A stretch of 33,185 nucleotides of DNA from Cellulosilyticum ruminicola JCM 14822 (GTDB lineage Bacteria; Bacillota; Clostridia; Lachnospirales; Cellulosilyticaceae): positions 1 to 33,185 of the forward strand of contig NZ_BBCG01000038.1 in assembly GCF_001311925.1 (NCBI RefSeq), read 5' to 3'. The position numbers were made by a program, and so were the translations under genes. A model generated the notes under the pieces. The model was not told the origin of the DNA. It did not search any database and saw nothing but the letters and a program-made list of their open reading frames with translations. Each line of letters starts with the position of its first letter. Positions within the stretch are counted from its first letter, which is position 1. Below are positions 1 to 10,100 of this stretch, one piece after another.

Positions 1-21
1 AAAATAAAACAAAAAAATATA

Positions 22-51
22 TTGACAATTTGGCAAATTAAAGTGTATAGT
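22..51 (+). promoter_or_regulatory. Sigma-A-type promoter of the GntR/ABC operon
   Basis: A consensus -35 box TTGACA lies at 22-27 and a good -10 box TATAGT at 46-51, spaced 18 bp. The -10 box lies inside the left arm of a perfect inverted repeat, so binding of a repressor there would block RNA polymerase. The first gene starts about 100 bp downstream. Confidence 0.75.
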
Positions 52-83
52 GTGTACTAGGTGATGTAGTACACACTATACAC
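43..83. promoter_or_regulatory. Perfect 17-bp inverted repeat, probable GntR (YtrA-type) operator
   Basis: Arms GTGTATAGTGTGTACTA (43-59) and its exact reverse complement (67-83) flank a 7-bp spacer. The repeat overlaps the -10 box and the likely transcription start. Regulators of the YtrA branch of the GntR family usually repress their own operon through inverted repeats, and Bacillus YtrA is reported to bind repeats beginning AGTGTA, a sequence also present here at 42-47. The most likely ligand protein is the GntR regulator encoded immediately downstream. Autoregulation is inferred from position. Confidence 0.75.
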
Positions 84-148
84 ATTTTTAGTATTAAGAA
101 ATATTACGACACAGATGTAAAGTATAGTGACATTAAGGAGGCGAAAAG

Positions 149-532
149 ATGTTTAATATTGACCCAAGAGATCCACGGGCTTTATATGAACAGATTATTG
201 ACCATATCAAAGAACAAGTGATTAAAGGTACTTTAAAACCAGGTGATCAAGTACCATCTGTAAGACAACTTGCGAGTATGTTGACAATAAATGCCAATAC
301 AGTAATGAAAGCTTATAATGAACTGGAAAGACAGCAGCTTATTGAAACCATTAGAGGAAAAGGAACTTTCATCGCACAATTGCCTGAGAAGGCCATTAAT
401 GAAAGTCAGCTTATAAGTATTCAAAAAGAGCTCAAGAGTAGCTGCTTAGCACTACATTATATGGGACTTAGTAAAGAGGATGTATTAGAAGAAGTCAGTC
501 AGATTTATGAGGATTTATTGAGGGAGGAATAA
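149..532 (+). CDS. GntR-family transcriptional regulator, YtrA subfamily
   Basis: This 127-residue protein has an N-terminal GntR winged helix (about residues 10-75) with the typical pattern: PRALYEQI, KPGDQVPSVRQLA, then NANTVMKAYNELE as the recognition region, and the wing RGKGTF. The C-terminal part is only about 45 residues, as in the short YtrA subfamily, and lacks the FadR, HutC or aminotransferase-type effector domains. The start at 149 is supported by an AAGGAGG site 8 bases upstream. It lies one base before an ABC transporter ATPase gene, the usual arrangement for YtrA-type repressors that control transporters responding to cell-envelope stress or antibiotics. It probably binds the inverted repeat over its own promoter. 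Family assignment is firm; the inducing signal is unknown. Confidence 0.93.
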   Translation: MFNIDPRDPRALYEQIIDHIKEQVIKGTLKPGDQVPSVRQLASMLTINANTVMKAYNELERQQLIETIRGKGTFIAQLPEKAINESQLISIQKELKSSCLALHYMGLSKEDVLEEVSQIYEDLLREE

Positions 533-533
533 T

Positions 534-1430
534 ATGATTCATATTAATCATGTAAGCAAGAGCTTTGGGCATCACAAAGTATTAGATGATGTATCTATTC
601 ATGTAAAGCCTGGAACGATTTATGGAGTTATTGGCGAAAATGGGGCAGGAAAGAGTACACTTATTCAATGTCTTGTAGGAATTTATGAGCCTACAGAAGG
701 AGAAATTATAGTAGAAGGGAATACAGTATATGAAAATAATGAGGTGAAAAGACACATTGCTTATGTTGCAGACCGTAATCAATTTTTTCCACAGTATACC
801 ATTAAGAAAATGATTGGTTTATATAAGGAGATTTATCCAAGCTTTGAAGAAGCTAAGTTTCATAAGTATAATGAAATCTTTGGGCTTAAGCTCACGACAA
901 AGGTAAAAAACCTTTCAAAAGGGATGCAGATGCGTCTTTCGATTATGCTGAGTTTGGCAACTAATCCGAAAGTACTTGTATTAGATGAACCTACATCAGG
1001 ACTTGATGCAATTGCTAAAAAAGATGTTTTAGACTTACTCATTGAAATCGTAGATGAAACAGGTATGACTGTAGTCATTTCTTCTCATCATTTAAGTGAA
1101 CTAGAGCGCATTTGTGATGAAATGACTATGATTTATGAGGGGAAGGTGATTTATCAATCTTCAGTAGAGGAACTTAAAAATAAAGTACGTAAATTACAAA
1201 TCGTATTTGAAGGTAAAGCACCAGAAGGGCTTGCTTTATTAGATGGCATTCTTTCAGTAGATCATATCGGCAGCGTTTATTACATAGTAACTAAGAACTA
1301 TAGCAGTGATCTGGTAAGTCAGTTAAAAGATATGGGAGCAAGCCTAGTGGAACCAATTGGTTTAAATCTTGAAGAAGTCTTTATTTATACAGCCAAGGCA
1401 AAACAACAAGAGGAAAGGAGAAATGCTTAA
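534..1430 (+). CDS. ABC transporter ATP-binding protein (YtrB/CcmA type)
   Basis: A 298-residue cytoplasmic ATPase subunit. Visible motifs are Walker A GENGAGKST (residues 34-42), an ABC signature in the form LSKGMQMR (about 126-133), Walker B ending in LVLDEP followed by TSGLD (about 150-158), and the switch histidine in SSHH. About 80 residues after the nucleotide-binding domain form the C-terminal extension typical of drug or lantibiotic-type exporters. It would power the membrane protein encoded by the next gene. The start lies just after the regulator's stop with GGGAGGAAT as ribosome site, and its stop overlaps the next gene by one base, indicating translational coupling. The substrate cannot be read from sequence; peptide antibiotics or envelope-stress molecules are plausible from the YtrA context. 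Confidence 0.93.
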   Translation: MIHINHVSKSFGHHKVLDDVSIHVKPGTIYGVIGENGAGKSTLIQCLVGIYEPTEGEIIVEGNTVYENNEVKRHIAYVADRNQFFPQYTIKKMIGLYKEIYPSFEEAKFHKYNEIFGLKLTTKVKNLSKGMQMRLSIMLSLATNPKVLVLDEPTSGLDAIAKKDVLDLLIEIVDETGMTVVISSHHLSELERICDEMTMIYEGKVIYQSSVEELKNKVRKLQIVFEGKAPEGLALLDGILSVDHIGSVYYIVTKNYSSDLVSQLKDMGASLVEPIGLNLEEVFIYTAKAKQQEERRNA

Positions 1431-2569
1431 TGAAAAACTTAAAAGCGCTAATTAAAATAGAACGTAAACCTGCTTTAGTCATGGGGATTTATTTTCTAAT
1501 AGTAAATCTAATCGCCGTTATTGGACCTGTAGGTAGTATGAATAATATATGGCGATGGTATTTAGAAGCTGGTATTAGTCGCTATGATTTTTGGGAAATA
1601 GGCTCACGTATTTATGAAAGTTCTTATTGCGTATTAATAGGGTATATGCTAGGCATTGTATTACTTGTTTATTTACAGTTTAAAAAAGATAAAAGTATAG
1701 AAATTGGCCGTTTTATAAAAGCTTTGCCTTATACAAATGGACAAAGAGCTACTGTGAAGATTACTATGGGGATTTTAAGTATTACAATACCTTTTCTAAT
1801 CTATGGCCTCCTGGTTTTAGCTATGAGAAGTTATTATACAAATTTATTTAGCGAAGTACTACGTGTGACAGCTTTTGAAACAGTTAGCACTTATTTAAAC
1901 CGCATCAGTGTCTATTTAGGGATTTTAGGTGTAGCGTATATACGTCTTATTATGATTTATTTGATTTTAATACTGGGTGAATATTTGCTGAGTCATAATG
2001 TAGGCAGTTTGATTATTACAGCGGTTAGTGTGATGGCACCAGCTTATTTATGGCTGAGCAATATAGAGGAAATTGGGAGTCGTGTAGATCTTTATCAATA
2101 TGATGAAGAGGGCATAGCCCATGGCATAGGTTATTATTTACATGAGATTAATTCATGGCTTGAAGATATTTATATGAATTATATGAATACACGGGGAGGT
2201 GGCATTAAAATTTCGGCAGGGGAGTCATTTAACTATACTACAACAGAAAGAGGCTCTATAGTTGGACTCATTTATTTTGTAGTAGCAGTGATTTGTTGCC
2301 TTGTGATTGTAAAACAAGTCAAGAAGCAACGCATTGAAAATATAGATATTTTAATACCAAGTCAATTCATACGTGGCATTTTTATAGCAGGCTACGCATT
2401 ATGTAGTGGATGTCTTGTACGTGATTTAAGTAAAGAGGTTTTAAATCAAGTGGCATTAGGTTATCCTAGAATCATTTTAGATGTCCTATTAGTCATTGGA
2501 CTTATTGTAGGTGTAATTATAGCGCGTAAGGTTGCATCTATTGGATTACAAAATAAAAGGGAGGTGTAA
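1430..2569 (+). CDS. ABC transporter membrane permease subunit
   Basis: A 379-residue integral membrane protein with roughly eight hydrophobic segments (around residues 15-35, 65-85, 112-130, 160-185, 193-210, 280-300, 318-333 and 345-365). A soluble loop of about 70 residues lies between the fifth and sixth segments. This layout fits the permease partner of two-gene ABC exporters of the ABC-2/YtrC type. It starts on the last base of the ATPase gene (overlap of one base), and a lipoprotein gene follows after 3 bases, so the four genes form one operon. No catalytic motif is expected. Assignment rests on topology and context more than on residue motifs. Confidence 0.8.
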   Translation: MKNLKALIKIERKPALVMGIYFLIVNLIAVIGPVGSMNNIWRWYLEAGISRYDFWEIGSRIYESSYCVLIGYMLGIVLLVYLQFKKDKSIEIGRFIKALPYTNGQRATVKITMGILSITIPFLIYGLLVLAMRSYYTNLFSEVLRVTAFETVSTYLNRISVYLGILGVAYIRLIMIYLILILGEYLLSHNVGSLIITAVSVMAPAYLWLSNIEEIGSRVDLYQYDEEGIAHGIGYYLHEINSWLEDIYMNYMNTRGGGIKISAGESFNYTTTERGSIVGLIYFVVAVICCLVIVKQVKKQRIENIDILIPSQFIRGIFIAGYALCSGCLVRDLSKEVLNQVALGYPRIILDVLLVIGLIVGVIIARKVASIGLQNKREV

Positions 2570-2572
2570 AGG

Positions 2573-3525
2573 ATGAAAAAGAAACTTATTTTAGCATTAT
2601 TCATGAGTAGCTTAGTTGTATTAAGTACAGGTTGTACAAATTCTAATAATCTTTCAGAAACAATGGTTGTGACAGGAACCAATAAGGACTATATCACTTA
2701 TGATTTTAAAGAATGGGGAACGCTTATGGGACAAGTCGCAGGACTGGTTGTTAATAATAGAGAAGAAAATAATGATATAAGGGTTGAACATGACAGGCCA
2801 TATGATATGGAAAGTTCTATTTATACAGGTAAAGATGAAAGATATATTTATATTAATATAGATAGTGCGCTAAGTAAAAAAGCATTAAGCTATGCAGCTA
2901 ATTATATGGGAGAAGAATTAAATACTTTTGTTCAAAAAATAAAGGATACAAAGATTGATCAGCAAAGTAGATGGATAAGAGAAAATGAAAGAGGAGCAGT
3001 ACTTACTGAAAAAATAGGTGAATATAGCCTGCTTGGTATAAGAGGAGAAAAGGAAAATGAACTTTACATTTTCCATGAACCCTTTAAATTCAAAAATGAA
3101 AGTGATGCAGCCTTTATGCAGGCATTTCAAACAGATCACTTCTTGTTGTCAGGGTATTCACAAGGGGCAGAGGAGAGCCTCGTTGAAATGAGCACACCAC
3201 TGCGTATGACTCGTGGATATGTTGCTTATACAACAAGTTATTATCAGTTTTTTAGAGATGAAAAAAGGGAACTTAAAAAAGTACGTATGATAATAGATGC
3301 TTATAGCAAAGCCCTATTGAACAAGCAGAATTTGAGCCATTAAAAGTAGCCATTAGTGCATTGGGCGGCGATGATCATTTGAATGAACAAATACAAGAAG
3401 AAGTTAACAAAATTATTAATAAATCTTCTCAAGGTAAGGTGATTGCATCAGATAAAGTTAAATGTACCATTAAATATCAACAAAGTTATGAAAGTGAAAG
3501 CATAATTGAAGTAGCTGTAGAGTAA
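2573..3525 (+). CDS. Putative lipoprotein of the ABC operon, frameshifted near its C-terminus
   Basis: The protein begins with a lipoprotein signal peptide: MKKK, a hydrophobic stretch, then STGC with the lipidated cysteine near residue 21. The mature part is hydrophilic and I do not recognise a family. The first reading frame stops at 3343. Coding then continues in another frame from about 3313 (PIEQAEFEPLKVAIS onward) to a stop at 3523-3525, with the same low-GC codon style. Restoring one base near 3305-3316 gives a single protein of about 317 residues. The break is either a sequencing or assembly indel or a recent inactivation. As last gene of the YtrA-type operon it may be an accessory exported component of the transporter. 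Its function is not known. Confidence 0.7.
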
Positions 3526-3541
3526 ATATTGGGTTTAGAAA

Positions 3542-3574
3542 AGGGTGTCATGAATTTTATGGCACCTTTTTTAT
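3542..3574 (+). terminator. Rho-independent terminator of the GntR/ABC operon
   Basis: The stem GGTGTCAT / ATGGCACC (one G-T wobble) closes a short A/T loop and is followed by a run of T residues. It lies just after the repaired stop of the lipoprotein gene. Confidence 0.8.
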
Positions 3575-3689
3575 TGTGCATAATTTTGTCTAAAATAAGG
3601 AAAAAATGTATTTAGATTGAAAGTGGACTTGTTTCCGTGTATGATAGAACAAATGCAAAGTGATATGTCTAAATGAAGGAATTTATAAA

Positions 3690-3956
3690 GACAGTAAGTC
3701 TGTGATGCTTACATTAGCTATGAAATACCTAGATCATGCAGCTTATGATACCATTAGAAACTTTACCGAAGGCACATTTAATGGAGGACAAAGCTTACTT
3801 TATACATACAGCTGCTAATGGTGGGGGAGGTATTCAAGTGAAAATCCAAACCTAAGTGACAAAACAATGAAAATTGTTGAAGAAGTAAAAGAACAAATTA
3901 AATCTGGAAAAATTGTTGTTGTAAACAATAATGATGCAGGGAATTTCATTAAATAA
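3690..3956 (+). pseudogene. Remnant of a BMP/PnrA-family ABC transporter substrate-binding protein
   Basis: Two reading frames together give the C-terminal part of a BMP-family (basic membrane protein, PnrA-like nucleoside-binding) lipoprotein. The first reads DSKSVMLTLAMKYLDHAAYD, then TEGTFNGGQSL, and hits a stop. The second reads ENPNLSDKTMKIVEEVKEQI, then SGKIVV, and ends at 3954-3956. Known family members share the pattern EGTFxGG followed by SDxxxxxVEEVKxxIxSGxI. The N-terminal two thirds, including the signal peptide, are missing. At least one further frameshift separates the two pieces. This is clearly a non-functional fragment. It ends directly against the stop of the convergent minus-strand gene. 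Confidence 0.7.
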
Positions 3957-5100
3957 TTAACCAGCCACTTCCTCTAATTGTTTGAGAAGGGCAGTAACGC
4001 CGAGGTGCCATTTAGGGTCTTCGGCGTATTTTTATTGAGCCATTTAATAGGATCCGCGTCTTCTGGGCAGCCTTTACTGAGATTAATAATAGTACGGGCT
4101 GCAATAAAAGCTGTATCTTCAATACTTGTATTAAAGTCTTGCCAGCTACCATAGACGTTAAAAGGGTTATTGACAATTTCTAAGGCACGGTGATGAGATT
4201 TAGGCACGAAACCTTGCTCTTGACCTGTAATAGCAAACATTAGAAGTGGATTAATATTATAGCTTGCTGCAGCTTCTAAGATTGTACTAAAGTAAGGTTC
4301 TTCAGCAAGCATAGAACCACGATTTATAAGCCAATCCTTAAGAGCTGTTTCATTAATGGTTTTATATTGGAGATGTATCATTAAGTAATCTTCTTCTGGA
4401 ATTGCAAATGTTAATGGTGTTGGTGTTGCAATTGGCTTAGAAATTTCAGTAGATACTTCTAGAGGCGTAACAGATTTAGAATGTAGTGTAAAAATCAGAA
4501 TGCAACTGGTGATACTAAGGAAACCTATTATGGAGGAAACGAGTTTAATGTGCTGTGGTAATCGATATGGTTTTAATTTAGACGTATGAATACTTGAAAT
4601 ATGTATAGCCGTAGGTTCTACAGAGTTATCGTCTAGGGTAGGTGGTGAACTAAGGTTAGTATGTAGGGGAGAAGTAATGTTTGAATAGGGCGCATTAGAC
4701 AGTGGGGGTATCGCTGCTTTTTGATAGGACGTTGTAAAATATTCTGCTAAAAGTTTATGTTCAGTTGCTTCACTAACCAAGCTGCTAGGGGTGATAAGTT
4801 AGTTTCTATAGAAGGTGGATTTAAAGTAGTATAGGCATTTACTACATCCTGAGCATTTAATGAAAAGGATTGCTTTTGAACGATAGTTTTTAAAAGATCT
4901 TGGATAAGTGCTTGCTGCATTTTTTCGTCAAAGGAGGATAAATTGCTACGTAAAATGTGCTTAATAGCTTTTGAAAGTAAATCTGCACGTTCTTTAGATG
5001 AAGCATTAGGATATTTTTGTGCAATAGTATTTTTTAGTGTAATAACATTTTCTGCATAAAGTATTTGAGTTGTTTCTAAATTTTTTAGTGTATTTGACAT
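3957..5100 (-). CDS. Membrane-anchored glucosaminidase/lysozyme-like cell-wall protein, with two frameshifts
   Basis: Three reading-frame pieces join into one protein of about 381 residues. The first covers 5100-4774 and ends ..SPLAAWL. The second continues SEATEHKLLAEYF.. to about 4030. The third reads YAEDPKWHLGVTALLKQL.. to a stop at 3957-3959. One missing base near 4774-4776 and one in the five-base T run at 4029-4033 explain both breaks. The N-terminal 200 residues are cytoplasmic and helical. One membrane segment follows (LVSSIIGFLSITSCILIFTL). The exported domain contains NPLLMFAITGQEQGF, NNPFNVYGSW and the WHLGVTALLKQ ending, features of glucosaminidase or lysozyme-fold peptidoglycan hydrolases; the Glu in GQEQ is a candidate catalytic acid. 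The start at 5100 has an AGGAGGT site upstream. Enzyme class is inferred. Confidence 0.6.
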
Positions 5101-5383
5101 TCAATGACCTCCTTCGCCAGATTTCTTAAAACTTTACCTTATTTTAACAAAAACTAATAAGTAGGGCAACAATGCAGAGGAAATGAGTAATGAGCATGAA
5201 AAAATATAAATAAATGTAGTTATTGAATAAAAAGATGTAAAAATATTTTATATATTCGTTAAAATATATAAAATATTAAATGACTTGTGTGTATAAATGT
5301 GTGAAATAAACAAAAGAGTTTTTTTGAATATACTTTATTATTTTAAAAATTATGTTAAAATATAACAAAGAAAGGGTGATGGT

Positions 5384-7113
5384 ATGAAAAAGATAATCTT
5401 AAGGTATAAGGGATGGTTTGCACTTACTTTCTTTATGAAAATTATGGTAGGTGTAGTTTTTATTTCTATTTCACTTGCTTTGCAGCGTATTGTGGATGCA
5501 GCTGTAACAGGAGATGTGAAAAAGCTTATAAACACATTTATTTGGGTAGTAGGATATTTTGTAGTAGTAGGTCTGACCGATTATTTGCATCGCATTATAG
5601 AGGCTTATTATATAACTAAAACATTATGCCATTTTAAAAAGAAGATTTTTGAAGGATTATTACGCCAAGATTATGTGAGTTTTATCAGCAAAATACAGCA
5701 ACCTATCTTTCAAGTTTGACTAATGATATTCATTTAATGGATAAGAATTATATTAGCCCAGCCTTAGCTATTATATCAGATGCGGTGATTATTGTAGGCA
5801 GTACAGGTGTTTTAATATGGTTTAATGTATGGATTGCATTGGCAATGATTGTTACATCAGCATTTATATTGATTATTCCTAAGCTATTTGGTAAGAAGCT
5901 TTCTAGCACAAGAGGACATTATAGCCAAGCATTAAGTGAACTGACCATGCGTTTAAAAGATATTTTTCTAGGTTATGAAATTATTAAATCATATTATATG
6001 GACAAGTTTACAATTAAGAAGTTTCAATTGATTAATAAAGAAGTTGAAGATACTAATTTTAAGGCATTAGAAACTATTTCAAGAAGTAGTGCATTAGCCA
6101 GTTATTTAAGCATTATGACACAAGCTGTTTCTATTGGACTAGGTGGTTATTTTGTCATAAAAGGACAGTTAAGTATAGGGGCATTGTTTGCCATTGTACA
6201 GTTAGGGGAGAGTTTAGGGGAACCTATTATGATGATTATTGATAAAATTAATGTCTTAAAAAGTATGACAGAAATTAAGAATCATTTAGTAGAATTTATG
6301 GATATTCCAGATATAGAAGCAACAAGACATAAACAGCTAAGCAGGGTGAAAGAAGACATAACTTTAGAAAATGTCAATTTTGCTTATGAAGAGGATAAAA
6401 ATGTTTTAAATGACCTTTCAATTACTTTTGAGAAAAATAAAAAATATGCCATTGTGGGGAGTAGTGGCAGTGGTAAATCTACTTTATTGAAGCTTATATT
6501 AGATGAGTATATGCCACAAGAAGGAAAAGTAATGATTGATCATCAATCTGTTTCGGAAGTTACAAGGCAATCGTTATATGAACAAGTAGGTATTATTCAG
6601 CAAAATGTTTATTTATTTGATACGTCTTTAAAAGAGAACATTACACTAGGAAGGACGCTTAAAGCGGAAGTATTAGAGGAGTCACTTAAACAAAGTGGTG
6701 TAGCAGAATTTGCCACAAGTATGCAACTGGATTTAGATGCACCTTTAGGGGAAAATGGAAATAAGTTATCAGGTGGACAAAAGCAGCGCATAGCTATTGC
6801 CAGGGCCCTTGTTCAGAAGAAACCTATTTTATTATTAGATGAGTATACTTCTTCATTAGATCAAAAGATTGCCAGTGAAATAGAAAACATAGTACTTAAA
6901 TTAGAGGATGTAACGATTATATCTGTTACACATAAATTGCTGCCGAATATACTTAAGCAATATGATGAAATTATTGTGATGGAGAAAGGTAGTATAAGAG
7001 AAAAGGGAAGTTTTGAAGATCTTATGAAAAATCAAAGTGCTTTTTATAATTTGTATTATGCTGAAGGCATTACAGATTGTGAAGAAAGGGATGAGAATAT
7101 TGAAGCAATGTAA
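5384..7113 (+). CDS. ABC exporter with fused membrane and ATPase domains, one frameshift
   Basis: This is a half-size type I exporter: about six membrane helices in the first 310 residues, then a nucleotide-binding domain with Walker A GSSGSGKST, signature LSGGQKQR, Walker B LLLDEY and switch motif SVTHK. The reading frame breaks at the four-base T run 5680-5683. One extra T restores DYVSFYQQNTATYLSSLTND and gives exactly 576 residues, the usual family length. The break is therefore probably a sequencing or assembly indel, or a very recent mutation. The gene starts after AAAGGGTGATGGT and overlaps the NRPS gene by 23 bases. As the first gene of the cluster it most likely exports the peptide product; its role in self-resistance is inferred. 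The 283 bp upstream are very AT-rich with no promoter I would defend. Confidence 0.85.
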
Positions 7114-10100
7114 GTATAGTTTGACATTAACTCAATTACTAGTAAAAAAGACTGATCAATTAAATCAGAGTGTAATAACAGAAGAAACTATTTTAAGTGG
7201 CATTTTAATTATTTTAAATCGTTATACAGGAGAAGAAGAAATTGAAGTGCAAGTATTTGGGGAAGAAGCATATAGCCTAAAGATTACTATAACTCAAGAA
7301 ATGACTTGTGAACAGCTATGGCAAGCTTTAAAGCATAAGCAACTTCAAGACGAAGTAGTAAAACCTTCTTATAAAATAACTTTTATGAGCTTAGAAGAGA
7401 TTGTGATAGAAACATTAATAGCGACACCAGTACTTTGTAAAGTAGAACAATTGATACTTATTTTGCAGCAAATGATAGAAAATCCAAGTATTCAGATTGC
7501 AGATTTAAATTTGCTTACACAAGCAGATGAAATGCTTATTTTAAAAGAGTTTAATCACAATACATATCCATCTAGTAAATATGAAGTAGTTATACCATGG
7601 TTTGAAAATGTAGTCAGTCAATATGGAGAGCAGTTAGCAGCTATTTGCAATGATGAAACAATAACCTATAAGTTTTTAAATGAAAAAGCCAATCAAGTTG
7701 GTTGGCTTTTAAGAAAAAGAGGAATAGGACCTAAAGATTATGTAGGGGTCATAACAGGCCGTGGCATGGATATGCTCATAGGGATTATGGGAGTATTAAA
7801 GGCAGGGGCAACTTATGTACCTATTGATCCACAGTATCCCGAAGAGCGTATCAACTATATTTTAACAGATTGCGGTGCAAAGTGTATTGTAGGTAATAGT
7901 TATTTAGATGAATTACAGGGAAATTGGGAGAAAGTGTATTTAACAGATCTTAAGGAAAGTACAGTTAACTTAGAAAATTTAAATCATCCTGAGGATATAG
8001 CTTATGTGATTTATACATCTGGAACCACTGGAAAACCAAAAGGTGTTATGATTACCCATAGTAATTTATGTCATATTATTGAGGCGTATCAGAAGTGGTA
8101 TGACGTAACATATCAAGATGTCATTTTACAGTTTGCAAGTATGTCATTTGATCAATCTGTATGGGATATTTTTGGCACCTTATTAAGTGGGGCAACTTCT
8201 TGTCTTGTAACCGAGCACTTATTAGTTCATTTAGAACAGTTAGAGGAGTATATACAGAGCAAAGGCGTAACTTTTGTAGGACTTACACCTACTGTGATTA
8301 ATGAGTTAAATCCAGAAAGATTACCTCAGTTAAGAGTTCTAGAATCAGGGGGAGAAAAAGCTCAGTTAGATGTGCTTAAAAAAGTGGCAGAAATATTGCC
8401 GCGTCTTTAATACATATGGACCTACAGAATGTACAATTAATGCGTTATCTTATGAATATAAAGGTGAAGAAAAGTTACCAATTGGTAAACCAATAGGTGA
8501 TGTGCAAGTTTATATCTTAGACAAGAAAGAAAGACTGATGCCTATAGGTATTCCGGGAGAACTTTGCATTGCAGGAAAAGGTGTGGCGAAGGGCTATTTA
8601 AATCGCCAAGCTTTAACTGATGAAAAGTTTATAGATAATCCTTTTGGAAGTGGTAAATTGTATAAAACAGGAGATTTAGCCAAGTGGTTACCAGATGGTA
8701 ATGTAGATTATTTAGGACGTATGGATGAACAAGTTAAGATTCGAGGCTTACGTATCGAACTTGGTGAAATCGAAATGGTACTTAGAAAGCAACCGTATAT
8801 ACAAGAAGCTGTAGTAATGGTTGCACAAAATAATTTTGGTGAAAGTTATTTATGTGCCTTTTTTGTAGCAAGTCGAGAGATTGAGCTTACAGCACTTAAA
8901 AATGCTTTAAAAGTAGATTTACCTAATTATATGGTGCCACACTGTATGTTACAAATCCCAAGTATGCCACGTACCACTAATGGAAAAGTGGATAAACGAA
9001 AGTTACCAAAGCTGGAATTAGAAGTGGTTTATGAGGCACCTACTAATGAAATAGAAGAAAAATTATGTGAGCTTTTTTCTAGTATATTAAATATACCAAG
9101 AGTAGGTATTCAAGATGATTTTTTTGCTTTAGGTGGACATAGTTTAAGAGCCACTAAGCTCATTAATGAAATAGCCAGCATTTATCATATTCAGTTGGCA
9201 ATTCGTCAATTATTTGAAAATCCTACAGTTAAAGCTATGAGCAAGCTGATTAAAAATGGGCAGACAACTTATTTTGAATCTTTGGAAAAAGCAGAAGTGC
9301 AAGAGGATTATCCTATTTCAGCTGCCCAAAAAGGAATGTATATTTTAACTTGTTTAGCACCGGAAAGTGTGAATTATAATATGGCAGAAGCTTTTTATAT
9401 TGAAGGTGCTTTAGATGTGAAAAGATTAGAAAATGCTTTTCAAACTATTATAAAAAGACATAGTGCTTTGCGTACAAGTTTTATAAGAAAAGGGGAAGAG
9501 ATTGTACAAAAAGTTGCTGAAAAAGTAGATTTTAAATTGGAGTTTGAATGGACTACTCAAGAAGAATTAGCTCATCAGTTATTAAACTTTATACAGCCTT
9601 TTGATTTAACAAAAGCCCCACTTATAAGAGGCAAAGTTTATGCTTTCAAAGAAAACCAATATGTATTAGCAATGGATCTACATCATATTGTGGGAGATGG
9701 CAGTTCTTATAGCATTATTATAGAAGAATTAAGCCAAATCTATAATAAAGTACCTCTAAAAGAAGTCGCATTTCAGTATGTTGATTATACCAAATGGCAA
9801 CAAGAAGCAGCTTATCAAGAAGATTTAAAGGCACAAGAAGCGTATTGGCTACAATGCTTTAAAGAGGAGATACCAAGTTTAGAGATGCCAATTGATAAGG
9901 TACGCCCATTTAAACAAAGTTTTGAAGGGGATAGTTTTTATTTCAAATTACCAGAAGAATTGTATAAGACTTTACAAACACTTTGTGGTAAGCTGCATGT
10001 TACTTTAAATATGTTAATGCTGGCAAGTTATAGTGTTGTATTACAAAAATATAGTGGTCAAGAAGCATTGGTTATTGGTATGCCTATTGCAGGAAGGGAT

